A stretch of 64,000 nt of DNA from Gadus chalcogrammus (Eukaryota; Chordata; Actinopteri; Gadiformes; Gadidae), in assembly GCF_026213295.1 (NCBI RefSeq), contig NC_079417.1, positions 2,614,100-2,678,099 of the forward strand, written 5' to 3'. The notes beneath the pieces are model-generated. The model had not been told where the DNA came from. It was given only the letters and a program-made list of their open reading frames with translations, and made no database searches. Below are positions 1 through 21,159 of the stretch, one piece after another (the first letter of the stretch is position 1; each line of letters starts with the position of its first letter). Both the position numbers and the translations under genes were made by a program.

Positions 1-609
1 GATATTGTGTGTATGTATATCAGAGAGAAGAAGGACAGGAAGTCTCCGAGAAGCTAAGGTACAGTTTGCTCAATGTCATGTTTTCTTGAGATTATTGGTG
101 ATATTACTGCAATGACATATTCTAAAGTTGGACCCAAGAGCAGAACACAGAGAGTACAGGAGTTGTAGTGAAGGTGAACAGGTTTATTTGGTGTAACCAG
201 GAGTGAGGCAGGAGGCAGGTTGGAGAGTGACGCGCATCAGGCTGGAGGGAGTGAGGCAGGCAGGCTGGAGAGAGTGAGGCAGGCAGGCTGGAGGTGTAGA
301 TCCACAAAACTATGGGCAAAGAGAACAAAGGTGAGGCCCGAGATTTCAACAGGAGAACTACTGGAAAGTGTGTATACTGGAGCCAGATACGAATAACTAC
401 CACGGTGTATCGAAGTACGATCTGGCAACAACTGCAGGGAAACAAGGTGTATTTGAAGGGGAGTTGATGAGCTGATGCAGGCCAGGTGAGAGCAGTTGAG
501 AGTGGCAGGCAAAGCACAGAGACAGACAGGGGGGTGGCCGACACAGGGGAGAACACAGCACCACAACTGTGGCCATGACAAAAGTACTCCTAAAATACTC
601 CTATAGTTA

Positions 610-613
<4 letters not shown>
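1..613. other. Unclassified AT/GC-mixed sequence, no convincing gene
   Basis: I see no convincing gene. The stretch 195-300 repeats short units of the type ggcaggcaggctggag. Open frames on the minus strand follow this composition and have no recognisable domain. The ends of 116-589 (TGACATA and ATGACA) are weakly LTR-like, but I see no target-site duplication. Confidence 0.4.

Positions 614-686
<73 letters not shown>
614..686. repeat. (TG)n microsatellite
   Basis: About 36 uninterrupted TG dinucleotides. Confidence 0.97.
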
Positions 687-688
<2 letters not shown>

Positions 689-821
689 TACAGGTAGAAC
701 AGTAACTCTTTGTTAGTTAATGATTGATTAAAGACAGCTCTTACTCAAAATCCAGGTCTGTGTCCTGGTTTGATCTGAGGTGTTTCTGACAGCGTGGATA
801 CGTTTCAAAAGATCTCCTTAC

Positions 822-1954
822 CAGTGGCGTCACTATGCTGTTTTATTCGGGGCTAAAGCCCCGGATATTATTTAATATTTATCGGTATATTTACTGGTAA
901 CTATGGAATGCATTCATTCAATTCAGTCTAGAAGTGATGAAATGATTCTAGTCATTAATGGTCGTTAGTTATTTAGAAAGAAACATGGAGATTCCAGGAG
1001 CATCTCAAAATAAAGTGATATGATCCTGGAATCCTGGAATGTGAGGATACTGAGCCAGTATCCTGTGTACTTATACTCATACTTAGCTAGTATCCTGTGT
1101 ACTTATACTCATACTTAGCTAGTATCCTGTGTACTTATACTCATACTTAGCTAGTATCCTGTGTACTTATACTCATACTGAGCCATTATCCTGTGTACTT
1201 ATACACATACTGAGCTAGTATCCTGTGTACTTATGCTCACACTGAGCCAGTATACTGTGTACTTATACTCACACTGAGCCAGTGTCCTGTGTACTTATAC
1301 TCACACTCAGCCAGTATCCTGCGTACTTATACTCATACTGAGCTAGTATCCTGTGTACTTATACTCACACTGAGCTAGTATCCTGTGTACTTATACTCAC
1401 ACTGAGCCAGTATCCTGTGTACTTATACTCACACTGAGCCAGTATCCTGTGTACTTATACTCACACTGAGCCAGTATCCTGTGTACTTATACTGAGTAAA
1501 GATTGAGCTGCTGGACAGATCGAATGAGGAAGTAGACTTTGAACAACAGCTAACTACCTGTAAAGCCTTTATGATGAGGCCAGGGCTGGGCTTCACCAGC
1601 ACACACACCCATAACCTTATCAAGTGATAAGATAAGACGGAGCAAAGGTTTGATGAAGTCCCTATGAAGCTATGATCCACCAGATCTCAGTCACAATGTT
1701 GGAGGTTAAAACAGTGGAACTAAAGTGACTTCAAGGCTATAATGTTTTGCTGACCAAGTCCTTCTAGTATAGTCCTTCTGCAAGAGAATACACCGTTTTA
1801 AAACATAACCAGACTGTTTACCACTTCAAGTGAATTAACCTATCTTATCCCTAGTCAGATCCATATGTATATATATGTAAGGTTTGCCTCACACACATTT
1901 TTCTTTTCCCTCTAGGCTAAGCCCCTGATGTTTCACACCCTAGAAACGCCCCTG
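822..1954. mobile_element. Non-autonomous TIR element (hAT-like) carrying a minisatellite
   Basis: The ends are CAGTGGCGTCACTA and, on the right, its imperfect inverse TAGAAACGCCCCTG. The flanking 8-mers are CTCCTTAC (814-821) and CTTCTTAC (1955-1962), an 8-bp target duplication with one mismatch, as in hAT elements. The right duplicate has an uninterrupted site (ctccttactatg near 48230), so the insertion came after the duplication or was lost cleanly there. No transposase reading frame is visible. Confidence 0.75.
1049..1495. repeat. 32-bp minisatellite, about 14 copies
   Basis: The unit reads roughly ctagtatcctgtgtactt followed by atactcatacttag. The period is exactly 32 where measured (tgtgtac at 1064 and 1096). 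Units vary at the last bases (cttagct, ctgagcc, ctcagcc). It lies wholly inside the TIR element 822-1954. Confidence 0.92.
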
Positions 1955-2064
1955 CTTCTTACTATGTTTGTTTCTCTTCTCTAAATTAATTTCCTGTCTG
2001 GTACTCAAATACAATCCAGAGAAACAGTATGTAGTTGTGTTTGTGTCCAGGTCTCCAGTCTACT

Positions 2065-11848
<9,784 letters not shown>

Positions 11849-11938
11849 GGTGGGGTTAGGGTGGGGGTCCTCCTCAGTATCTCTGTGTGGGCTGTAGAAA
11901 AAAACAACATACAGACGGGCGGGCGGGTGGGCGGGCAG

Positions 11939-12064
<126 letters not shown>

Positions 12065-12139
12065 TGCTTTTGTGTTAGAGGATGAATGGCTTCGGATGAA
12101 GGGCCTTTGGAAGCCTGAGAGGATGGATGACTCAGTAGT

Positions 12140-12890
12140 CACGTTTCCATCTAAAGGTGAAGCGAATCTTTAGAAAGTTCGCAAAAAAGAAATTCGAATT
12201 AGATGTGTTTCCATCAAGTGGTTTGAGCGGAAAACTACACACATTCCAGGGCTTGTCGTATCCTTTTGATGACATGCTCTCTCTTGATATATAGTGGAAT
12301 TGCGTTGTTGTTTTCCATCTAAAATAGCTGTAATGTTTTTTTCTTCGATGAAAGCAAGGAATCGTTTTACCTCTTCAGCGGTCCACACGTATCTATTTTT
12401 CACATTGGCCATCTGTTCCATGGACGTATTAAAAGGATACATTGTACATATTTATAATACAAAATTCATCCCAGCCTTTATACCACAGATACTCTAGGGC
12501 CTATAGCATATAACCATGTTCTCTGATTACAGTTTAATTATTTTTTTACAATTTAGCAGCTCTCGTTTTGAAGAATAATCACCGCACCGTTTGTTTCAAT
12601 GGGAATCGCGACGGTCTATAATTTCAACGTAAAGTGTACATATTTATAACTTGAAATTTGCCCCAGCCTTCACACCACAGATACTCTAGGGTCTATAGCA
12701 TCTAACCGCATTTTTCTGATTACAGTTTAATGCATTTTTCACAATTTACCAGCTCTCGTTTCAATGTTCGCTATGTCACAGCTGTTTCGGAAAGTGTGTT
12801 TCCATCTCCCATTTTGCACATGTAATCTCTTTCGCATAAATCAAAAACCACCTCTAGCGAACGGAAAAACATTTTTGTGAATTAGTTTCC
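12140..12890 (-). mobile_element. Probable Harbinger-type remnant with Myb/SANT-like fragment
   Basis: On the minus strand 12170-12442 encodes YVWTAEEVKRFLAFIEEK followed by ITAILDGKQQRNSTIYQ, which resembles the Myb/SANT-like DNA-binding protein of PIF/Harbinger elements. It is cut short. Two blocks (about 12440-12540 and 12630-12740) are direct repeats sharing ccacagatactctagg. I could not fix the termini, and the region is absent after the right NLR gene. Confidence 0.4.
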
Positions 12891-12928
12891 CTCTCTCTAT
12901 CCCTCTCTTTCTCTCTCTCTTCTTTCCC

Positions 12929-13112
<184 letters not shown>

Positions 13113-13226
13113 TATCATAATAACAAAGACGTTTATGGGATAATGTTGCATGTTGTAAATTACTTTAAACTGAATCTTGATTTTTTGTGTTCTGTTTGGA
13201 ACCAAACGGCGGCAGAATATTTTCAG

Positions 13227-13964
13227 CAGTGATGGGAATAACGGCGTTATAAATAACGGTGTAACTAACGGCATTACTTTTTTCAGTAATGAGTAATCTA
13301 ACGGATTACTCTTCCCATCATTATAACGCAGTCTTTTCATCAGACCCACTAGATCTCGCTCTCTCTCTTTACTGGTCTTCCTTGGTTAGAGGGTGGGTAC
13401 GAGACAATCGCATTAATGATAACGATTGGCTGAGGTAGAGTAACATGTCTCGGTAAGCCAATCAGAGGTAGAGTTGGGCGGGTGTTTAAACACATTCGAA
13501 AAGCACGCTCAGTCAGACAGACAACGACACAAGTGAGTCAACTGAAACAGGAATGGCGAGCCCAAATAATCCTAAAACAGCCTTCTTTAAATGGAAGTAT
13601 AGTGTAGCCATTACTTTTCCCTCCAAGAAATTAAAGGAACGAGTGCAATCGTGAAATGCACATTATGCCACGTCGGTGTCAAGTAATTCAAACATCGATC
13701 AATGTTTCATACTTCCGTGCATGAACATGCACGGAAGTATGCAACGAACATTAACGGAACTGTATTGTGAGTTCCGTTAAAGAGGGGAGGGGGTGGACGT
13801 GGGGTCCAAATTATTTGAAAATTTTGATCATTTAAAAAAATTTACTTTCCACAGTACTAGTTACTTTTCTAATTTGTAATGGAGTAACTACTTTAGTTGC
13901 TTTTTGGGAGAAGTAACTAGTAACTGCAACTAATTACTTTCTTATAGTAATTTGCCCAACACTG
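13227..13964 (+). mobile_element. hAT element with BED-finger remnant, left paralogous copy
   Basis: The ends are CAGTGATGGGAATAACGG and the inverse of CAGTGTTGGGCAAATTA. The flanks ATTTTCAG (13219-13226) and ATGTTCAG (13965-13972) are an 8-bp duplication with one mismatch. A frame from 13553 encodes MASPNNPKTAFFKWKYS and stops after about 35 codons. It resembles the start of a BED-type hAT transposase. The same element with the same flanks sits at 61087-61889, so insertion came before the segmental duplication. Confidence 0.85.
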
Positions 13965-14195
13965 ATGTTCAGTTATTAAAGATATGTGCACACCTGTTGA
14001 TGATTTGTAATGTCTGCTGCTTTTATTGTTTCAGTCCTTGTGTTTATTGTGTACATGTAAGGGACTATTTTTCTGTTGTTTTCGTTAATGAAGCATAATT
14101 GTAATAAACAACTCAGTGGATCCAACTGAATGTTCTCGTGTTTTCAGCCGATGATCATTCTCGTTTTATTAGTAATTAATGCTTACCTAAGTGGC

Positions 14196-14197
<2 letters not shown>

Positions 14198-14249
<52 letters not shown>

Positions 14250-14250
14250 T
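14198..14250. repeat. (AAT)n microsatellite
   Basis: About 17 AAT/TAA triplets. Confidence 0.95.
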
Positions 14251-14309
14251 ATGAATCAGAAATTATAAATAAAACAAATGTTTTTCCGATAATATACTCG
14301 GACCTCCTC

Positions 14310-14320
14310 CCTCTCTCCCC

Positions 14321-14359
<39 letters not shown>

Positions 14360-14500
14360 TCTCTCTCTCCGTCTCTCTCTCTCTCTCTCTCTCTCCCCCC
14401 TGCTCCCAATCCCCCCTTCTCCCTCTCCCCCCGTCTCCCTCTCTCCCCCATCTCCCTCTTTCCCCCCTCTCCCCCCCCCCCCCCCCCGTCTCCCTCTCAC
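14310..14500. repeat. CT-rich tract with poly-C run
   Basis: CT units broken by gtctc, then C-rich sequence with a run of about 20 C at 14467-14487. From 14500 to 14850 I see no gene. Confidence 0.9.
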
Positions 14501-14855
14501 CCATCATCAATTAATCACTGGTGTGATCAATTTAAAACACTTCCATCAAAATACTATTTACAAATGTTTTGGCTTCATGAGGCCATGTTACATATTAAAA
14601 TCTATAAAATTGTTTAGAAATAGCTTCCTTTTTTTAAAGTTGCAATAAGTTGCTACATACAGCATAAAGACTATTGCCATATTGTAATTAATGTATTTTC
14701 AAATTAACTACAAAAACAATGGTCATAATCAGATCCCAAAACCCTGGTTAAAAAGCCTTTTAAAGAAGCTGATTGGTTAAAGTGTCCCGCACAGCGTTCC
14801 AGGTTAAACACAGACCCCCCTGCTGCGTAGGGTCAGAGAGGAGAGCAGCGGTCAC

Positions 14856-15036
14856 CTTGCCACAGGCCCGGCCGCGGTGTCTCCTCCAGGTGAGGGTGAA
14901 CTCACAGGTGCACACCGTGCACATGGTGGCCCGCAGGTCTGGGGTCCAGACGGGGGCTTTGGAACCCAGCGGAGCCCCGATGTCTGGAACCACGTCCGGC
15001 TCCAGGAAGAAACACAACACAGGGTCGGGGTCCGTT
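14856..15036 (-). pseudogene. FGD6-like FYVE exon, first half (zinc ligand lost)
   Basis: On the minus strand a 181-nt exon with acceptor ttctgcag and donor aag/gtgacc encodes APLGSKAPVWTPDLRATMC, then CTCEFTLTWRRHRGRACGK. This matches the start of the FYVE zinc finger of FGD6 (a Cdc42 exchange factor that binds PI3P on endosomes). The family motif is RRHHCRACGK. Here HHC has become HRG, losing a zinc-binding Cys and part of the PI3P pocket. FGD5 fits less well. The exon is in the wrong order relative to the FYVE second half. Confidence 0.75.
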
Positions 15037-15431
15037 CTGCAGAACGGAGAAAATAAAACATTTTGGGTTTTTTGCTTTGAACTTCTAGTGGGAAAATCGA
15101 TCAGTCAAACAATTGTTTTAAAATGTATCCCTGCGTGTTTTCACTTGCCAATATGTCACATATCAAAATTAACCTTTGGCTGGTGGGTGAGGTGTTACTA
15201 TGGAAGCAAATATGTAGCAAAATTCAAATGGCAATGCAATTTGCAATTCAATAAGTCATTACATTATGAAATTGACAATTCATTTTGCAATTTTATAATG
15301 TAATTTGTAAATACGTTATTCAAAGTGTATTTTAATATGCAAAGTGACATATGCTTCCATATGTTACTGCTGACCCTCAGAGCCGTAGAGAGCCAGTGAT
15401 CCAGACCTGCTGTCGAGGAACACCACAGACA

Positions 15432-15552
15432 CTAAACGCTAGGCTGGGCCTGCTCGTCGTCCTGGCTGAGACTGGAGACAAACCTGACCTTCTTCTTTGT
15501 GGAGTCGTCCATCGCCTTGGCGATGACCTCCAGCCAATGCTCTCTGGACGAG
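15432..15552 (-). pseudogene. FGD6-like PH-domain end exon
   Basis: On the minus strand, after cccctccag, the frame reads SSREHWLEVIAKAMDDSTKKKVRF and reaches a stop at 15432-15434. The WLEVIAKAMDD part matches the last helix of the FGD-family PH domain. A donor may lie within aaggtcagg, in which case the last residues are intronic. It lies upstream of the FYVE first-half exon, as expected for an FGD gene. Confidence 0.6.
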
Positions 15553-15900
15553 CTGGAGGGGGGAGCGGACGAGACGCGTTCTCAGAACAGCCAGCAGGGG
15601 GCGGCGTCGAGGCACTCACAATAACCAGCCACGTTTTGATATATTTCAGAATTAAAAGTGACATATTATACCACCAGGTGTGAGTGTGATTAGCAGTTAC
15701 AAGCCGTTTTGAAAACCGGCCTCTTCTGACATCACTAGTGGGCGTGTCCACCTAGATGTATGAGGGATAGATGAGCAACGTTTTCTACAGTCCACTCGGT
15801 AGGCTGGTAGACTGATCCATCCAGCACACATGATGTCAGAAGAGACCGATTTTGAAAACGGCTGGTGGTATAATATGTCACCTTTAAGAGAATGCTAGTC

Positions 15901-16118
15901 AGTGTGTGTTAGTAGGCGTGTGTGTTAGTAGAAGTGTGTTTTAGGAGGTGTGTGTTAGTAGGCGTGTGTGTTAGTAGAAGTGTGTTTTAGGAGGCGTGTG
16001 TTAGTAGGCGTGTGTGTTGGTAGAATTGTGTTTTAGGAGGTGTGTGTTAGTAGGCGTGTGTGTAAGTAGGCGTGTGTGTTAGGAGGCGTGTGTGTTAGGA
16101 GGCGTGTGTTATTAGGCA
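15901..16118. repeat. Minisatellite of gtgtgttagtaggc-type units
   Basis: Units alternate between gtgtgttagtaggcgtgtgt and gtgtgttttaggaggc, with partial higher-order repetition. Ends in a poly-A/T run (16119-16144). Confidence 0.85.
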
Positions 16119-16189
16119 AAAAAAAAAAAAAAAAAATTTTTTATTCTAAATTATTATTATATCACCAGCCCATAGTACTTCCATAGTAC

Positions 16190-16271
16190 ACCCCCCCCCC
16201 CCCCCCCCCCCGTCAACAATTGCTTTTCCCGGTCAACAATGTGCTCCTTCCACCCCCCCCCCCCCCCCCCC
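16190..16271. repeat. Two poly-C runs
   Basis: C runs of about 20 at 16191-16212 and 16254-16271, each followed by gtcaacaatt. This is a local direct duplication. Confidence 0.9.
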
Positions 16272-16439
16272 GTCAACAATTCAGCGCAGGGGGGCCCATC
16301 AGTAAATCTTGTCTAGGGGCCCAGGAATTGTAGCAACGGCCCTGCACACACATAAACACACACATACACACACACACAGGAAACACATGTTCATAATACA
16401 ATTCAAGTATGACAATTTCCTCCCTACACTCGTGCGCAA

Positions 16440-16442
<3 letters not shown>

Positions 16443-16501
<59 letters not shown>

Positions 16502-16518
16502 ACACACACACGCACACA

Positions 16519-16562
<44 letters not shown>

Positions 16563-16563
16563 C

Positions 16564-16613
<50 letters not shown>
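16443..16613. repeat. (CA)n-(CGCA)n-(CA)n compound microsatellite
   Basis: Two CA arrays enclose about 14 CGCA units (16516-16562). No coding sequence is implied by the TH/CV frames across it. Confidence 0.96.
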
Positions 16614-16615
<2 letters not shown>

Positions 16616-16941
16616 CAATATATATAACACTATTAAATTGTAACTAATGGCAATAAAGTAATAAAACAAAGGTAGCATAATATGCTGTACCGTCTCCGGC
16701 TAAAGATCCAAATTGGACCGACTGGTTCAACGGGTCTGGGGTAAAGTAATTGTGAATAAAATACCCTTATTTTCAAAAGGATGCCGGTGATTGCATTGCT
16801 TTGTGACCAACCTCTTTAAGTGCAGCTGGAATTTTCTTATGTTTCTTAGAAAACGGTCACCTGGACAACGGGACAATTTGATACGATTATCATTTGTTAA
16901 ATCAATTATTTTAGCAGAATGGTGCATCGCCAAAGATCCGT

Positions 16942-17054
16942 CCCCTCTTCCTGTTCTCCTGGAGCTTGGTGAAGCAGTGCTCACAGACGCGAGTCGGCTG
17001 GTTCTTCAGGTACTCCAGAGAGAACTTGTTGTTGGAACATGCCTGACACACCAC
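16942..17054 (-). pseudogene. FGD6-like FYVE exon, second half (out of order)
   Basis: On the minus strand VVCQACSNNKFSLEYLKNQP, then TRVCEHCFTKLQENRKRG, matches the second half of the FGD6 FYVE domain, with its zinc-binding Cys pairs intact. For a minus-strand gene it should lie below 14856, but it lies above it. The expected acceptor is not convincing (gtcaagtgg). It may be left from a tandem duplication or a rearrangement. Interpretation is uncertain; the homology is clear. Confidence 0.7.
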
Positions 17055-17099
17055 TTGACGACACATGATACGGAGGACTCTCAGAACCGAACGACAGAA

Positions 17100-17580
17100 G
17101 CCAAGCTTCCTTTTTGTTCCCACAAATTCCCTGAACCTTGAACTCCAAAACCAAGTTGGTGAAAATAATAAAATATTGGAAAAATATCCAATGTTCAATA
17201 AATAAATAATACAAACGTAAATACATTTAAAAAAAAAACTGGGATAATACTGGAGTGGTGCACATGAGCGCGTCGTTGGACTGCAGACACACACAACGAT
17301 GACATCAGCAGGTCAACAAACACACACACACGCACACACTAATAAACACAATGGTACTTCTTTAGCGTTAAGTGGATGCATTTGTAGTTATTAGCTGCTG
17401 CTACTACTACTGCCATTATTGGTAACAGCAGTAGTTGTCCAGCTGCAGTAGTTGACAGATAGGCTCTGTGTGTCAGCTTGACAAAAAGACAGCTTCAAAA
17501 TGGGTCGTTTATGTCCTGCCTCATGGTGCCCCCCCTCCCCCTCATGGTGCCCCCCCTCCCCCTCATGGTGCCCCCCCCCT
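17100..17580. other. Non-coding stretch with 20-bp tandem repeats
   Basis: I see no gene. Bases 17519-17580 hold three copies of a unit reading tcatggtgccccccctcccc. Confidence 0.7.
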
Positions 17581-17744
17581 CATTTATATTTATTAAAATA
17601 AGCCTTCTATAAAAGAGCCATACTTTCAAATAGTTATTTGGTATAGGGACCATGGCCTCTTAGGTTTTTATATTTATTTATTTATTTATTTATTTATGGC
17701 ATGGGGAAAATACATTTTATAATAATAAAAATAATGGATTTCAT

Positions 17745-17815
17745 TTATGTAGCGCTTTTCTAGACACCCAAAATACACAGCTTTACAGTGCAGGGGGGAC
17801 CTCACTAACCACCAC
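17745..17815. repeat. Short dispersed repeat (tttatgtagcgcttttctag type)
   Basis: A teleost-wide dispersed motif, tagcgcttttctaga followed by ctttacagtg. Relatives occur here at 18790, 41825, 42760 and 43780. Confidence 0.6.
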
Positions 17816-18712
17816 GGTGTAGCACACCTTAGAACTGCATTTAGCCTATTGGTTTATTTATAGACTTCATCGCTGTCCTACACAATTTAAAAAATAGCGA
17901 AGCTTTTGTCATTAATCCCTTCCTTCCAATAAGACCAAAAGGACTTCCACACGATTGATGATTTCAGATCCGCTGGTTCACTGAAAATCGTTTCACCGTT
18001 TTCGGTCACATGAGCGTCATCCCTGGCGAGCCGTCTCGTTGTCACCAGGACCGTGAACGCGCCTTTACCTGCTTCAGAGATGCAGGGCGCGCGCGTAAAT
18101 ACACGCAAACGCACACACGGATTCGCCCAATTCTAAGTTTCATTTTATGGATCCGTATCGAAACGGGATGAATTAGTTGACAATGCTGTCTTGATATCAG
18201 GCTAAAGCTTCACTCAACCCATTCGCAACCTTTGAATCGGTGCATCGATTCAGTTGGAAAGCCAAGAGGGATCTTTGGCAGTAAGAACTGTTTTGTCAGT
18301 GGACCGATGAGCCACACATGAACCAAAGTGAGTAAAGTTATGCCATTGGTATAATTTATAGCCTCATATTCCGGGCCAGCTAATGTGTATTCAGTTTAGA
18401 TAAAGTTAGAGAAGAAGACCGTGCATACACATTAAATATGTTTACTAACTTTAGTAGGCCTACTCTGGGTCCCGGATATATGAACACAGAACGCATATAA
18501 CCTTAGTATTCTGGGTAATATTACAATATAAGGTAACAATTGGAATAAGTTTCAAGTTTTCACGATTTCAAAATCGTTATGGTTGGTAGGCCTAGTTGAA
18601 GAGGAGGTTTGGGTACGTCTAGTGTTGGCTTGAGACCAATGGGGGGTCGGTGAGAACACAGGGGTGTCCAGTCAGAGTTACAAGTTGATAGGCTTTATTG
18701 TCCAAAGGAAAA

Positions 18713-18717
18713 TAATA

Positions 18718-18775
<58 letters not shown>

Positions 18776-18785
18776 TAATAATAAT
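18713..18785. repeat. (AAT)n microsatellite
   Basis: About 20 AAT triplets. The equivalent tract in copy 3 is 43717-43765. Confidence 0.95.
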
Positions 18786-18962
18786 TGATCCGTTTTTTAT
18801 AGCGCTTTTCTAAATACTCAAAGACGCTTTACAAATAAGAAAGGAATGCATACAGACAGTACAGACAATCACCAAAAGGGAAAAAATAAACAACACCACA
18901 ACAACAGGCAACACATTAAGAGAGTGGGAGAGAGTGGAGGATGGCTTTCCCTCCCTCCCCAG

Positions 18963-18997
18963 GCCGGCTCAGCCTGTTACCTGGCCCTTCTCAGCAG
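18963..18997 (+). pseudogene. Orphan 35-nt juxtamembrane exon, copy 1
   Basis: Flanked by ctccctccccag and gtgagt. In the phase that fits copy 2 it encodes RLSLLPGPSQQ. The downstream exons of copy 2 are deleted here (the minisatellite runs straight into cttcgaatctaatc), so this copy cannot encode the death domain. Confidence 0.5.
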
Positions 18998-19385
18998 GTG
19001 AGTCATCAGACACACCCTTTCTTATTAATCGTTTGAGTCCCGACAAGATTCTCTTCAATACATTAACACCTAGGGGTTTTCCAGAAAGGATTGGAATGAA
19101 GACGAGAAGGCGTAAACACTTTCCAGTTAACCTTACCAAAGTTAGAAAGTTACAATTTATTCCATGGGTGTATTCTTTGTTACCGTGATTTTGCAATTTG
19201 TCACTCGCTGTCTGGACAGGCTCTCCAAAATGTCCCTGTGGTGTATCTGTTATTTTTAATGCATACTTGATTCTGAAGATGCTGTGAACCCCCCCCCCTG
19301 GGCCACCCCTACTACATTCGTTTGGACAGCCACTGTCGAATTCCAGAGGGGCCAAGGCAGTAAAATATAACCATGAGTGAACCAC

Positions 19386-19612
19386 TTGTGAAAGGAGGCC
19401 TGTGATGGGTAGCTGCTCTCATAGACTAATGAGAGGAGGCCTGTGATTGGTGGCTGCTCTCATAGAGTGATGAGAGGAGGCCTGTGGTTGGTGGCTGCTC
19501 AAATAGACTAATGAGAGGAGGCCTGTGATTGGTGACTGCTCTCATCAAATGAAGAGACGAGGCCTGTGATTGGAGGCTGCTCTCATAGAATGATGAGAGG
19601 AGCTTCGAGTTT
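19386..19612. repeat. 41-bp minisatellite with ATTGG in most units, copy 1
   Basis: About five units of gagaggaggcctgtgattgg followed by tggctgctctcatagacta. Most units contain ATTGG, the inverse of a CCAAT box. Confidence 0.9.
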
Positions 19613-20538
19613 CGAATCTAATCTTGTGTATTTGGAAGAGGGTCATCTATTGCATGACTGTATGAAATTCTTATGTGCTACACGGTTGTGGCTTGAGCAT
19701 GGTCCGTTGCCTAAACATTTTTGCTGTAGATGCCTAATGGGGTTCATTGAAGCAGGAGAATAATGGTTTTGAAGAGGGGCTCATTGATGGTAAAGAATGA
19801 GGCCAAGAATCTGCTTCAAACAGCCCACACGGCCCGTGGTGTAGTCTATTTTATTGTAGTGGGTATACTGTGAGGATTCCCTCCCAGCCTCGTACAAACC
19901 CGTCCCGTACGTGTACGTGTGTGGCGCTTATGGGGTGTCGCACCACACTCACCAACGCAGGGGTCTACAACCCGCGGATTTAAGAGTATAACGATTATCA
20001 ACAATCATGGAAAGCTGAGTAGGTTTATCAGTTTTAATAACAGTATGAACAAATTGAACACAAAATGACAAGTTGTCCTTTGTATATCTATAGTAGCAAT
20101 AGCACATGCTAAACAAGGACAAAATCCACTCAAAATAATTTAATGAACTGTTTACAACCATGGCTAACCAGTGCATGAGAAGGAGATGACAGGAGACTAA
20201 TGTTTCACTCTTTCAATTGCTCTAATTTGAGCTCTGAGTGTGAAATTATTGCACCTTAAAAATGACCATGAATTAGCTATACTCTCATTTGCATAGTGAT
20301 TAACTTTATGAACTTCAATTGTGTATACCAACTGCATGTTGGCTGATATTTACCTAACTTTTTTTCCCTCCACTCTAACCGAGGATGCCTTTTTTAAATT
20401 CCCTAGCCTGACACCCAGTCTGAAAGGCTGGCCAGGGGTTCTCATCTAAAAGTAACAAGGAGATATACAGTGGGATTAAAACATTGTCTTCTGTTGACTA
20501 CTTGTTATGTGGTTTATACATTAATATGGGAGGACTGC

Positions 20539-20590
20539 ACACACACACGCACACACCGACGCACACGCACACACACACACACACAGACAC
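20539..20590. repeat. (CA)n-rich microsatellite
   Basis: Imperfect CA/CG repeat. The neighbouring open frame has no recognisable domain. Confidence 0.85.
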
Positions 20591-21159
20591 TTTTCTGTTG
20601 TGTCTTTGCTAGTCTCCGTAGCTCTGGTAGTGGCATCTGCTGCTGCAGGGTCAATTTAAGCGTCAGCAGTAGATTTTGGGCCAGGCTTAAAACTAACTAA
20701 AACACTGAAATAGTGTAGTTTGCTTTTCATATTGTAACGTTGAATGTTATTGTAGCATATAACCGGGGACTCTTTAAGTGTTTTTTATCGTTTTATCCAG
20801 TTGTTTTAACTGTTATGCCAATTGTTTTGCGCGTTTAACTTTCAATCTGTGTGGGTTGCTTATCGCAGCGCGAGAAGGAGGGGCTCGGCCCGCCAACTAA
20901 CATGGAGAGATGCAGGGGCAGCTTCGCGCTTCGTAACAGAGACAGGGCAGAGCGCGAGCGCACAGGGGGAATTTTATGAATGGTGAATGTAGGAGATAAC
21001 TTCCCCTGCTAAAAGTATTTCATTGCAGTTATACCCAACCGGCATTTACGAAAAATAAACACAGAAGTGAAAGATCTGTTACAAGACGATTGATACGTAT
21101 CCGTGCACATTTTTAAGTGGGTATACGCAAATCCGGGTGCGTTCCTAGTGGGTTTACGG

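Larger units (their letters stand above)
17582..21159 (+). repeat. Triplicated segment, copy 1 (TNFR-type locus remnant)
   Basis: It matches 42585-47640 in the same orientation, with transposon insertions in each. Its middle part (18908-19620) also matches 30200-30900. It includes gcgcttttctag short repeats, an (AAT)n tract, a 35-nt exon (18963-18997) and a 41-bp minisatellite. Death-domain exons present in copy 2 are absent. From 19620 to 21159 no gene is seen. Confidence 0.8.

Noticed and set aside
116..589. Possible LTR at the window start
   Set aside because: The ends look weakly like TG..CA, but the flanks do not match as a target duplication.
1049..1495. CRISPR-like direct repeats
   Set aside because: Units are contiguous with no unique spacers, in a vertebrate genome; this is a minisatellite.
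14130..14648. 172-codon ORF with Ile, Leu-Ser and Pro runs
   Set aside because: Built from (AAT)n, (CT)n and poly-C tracts; no domain.
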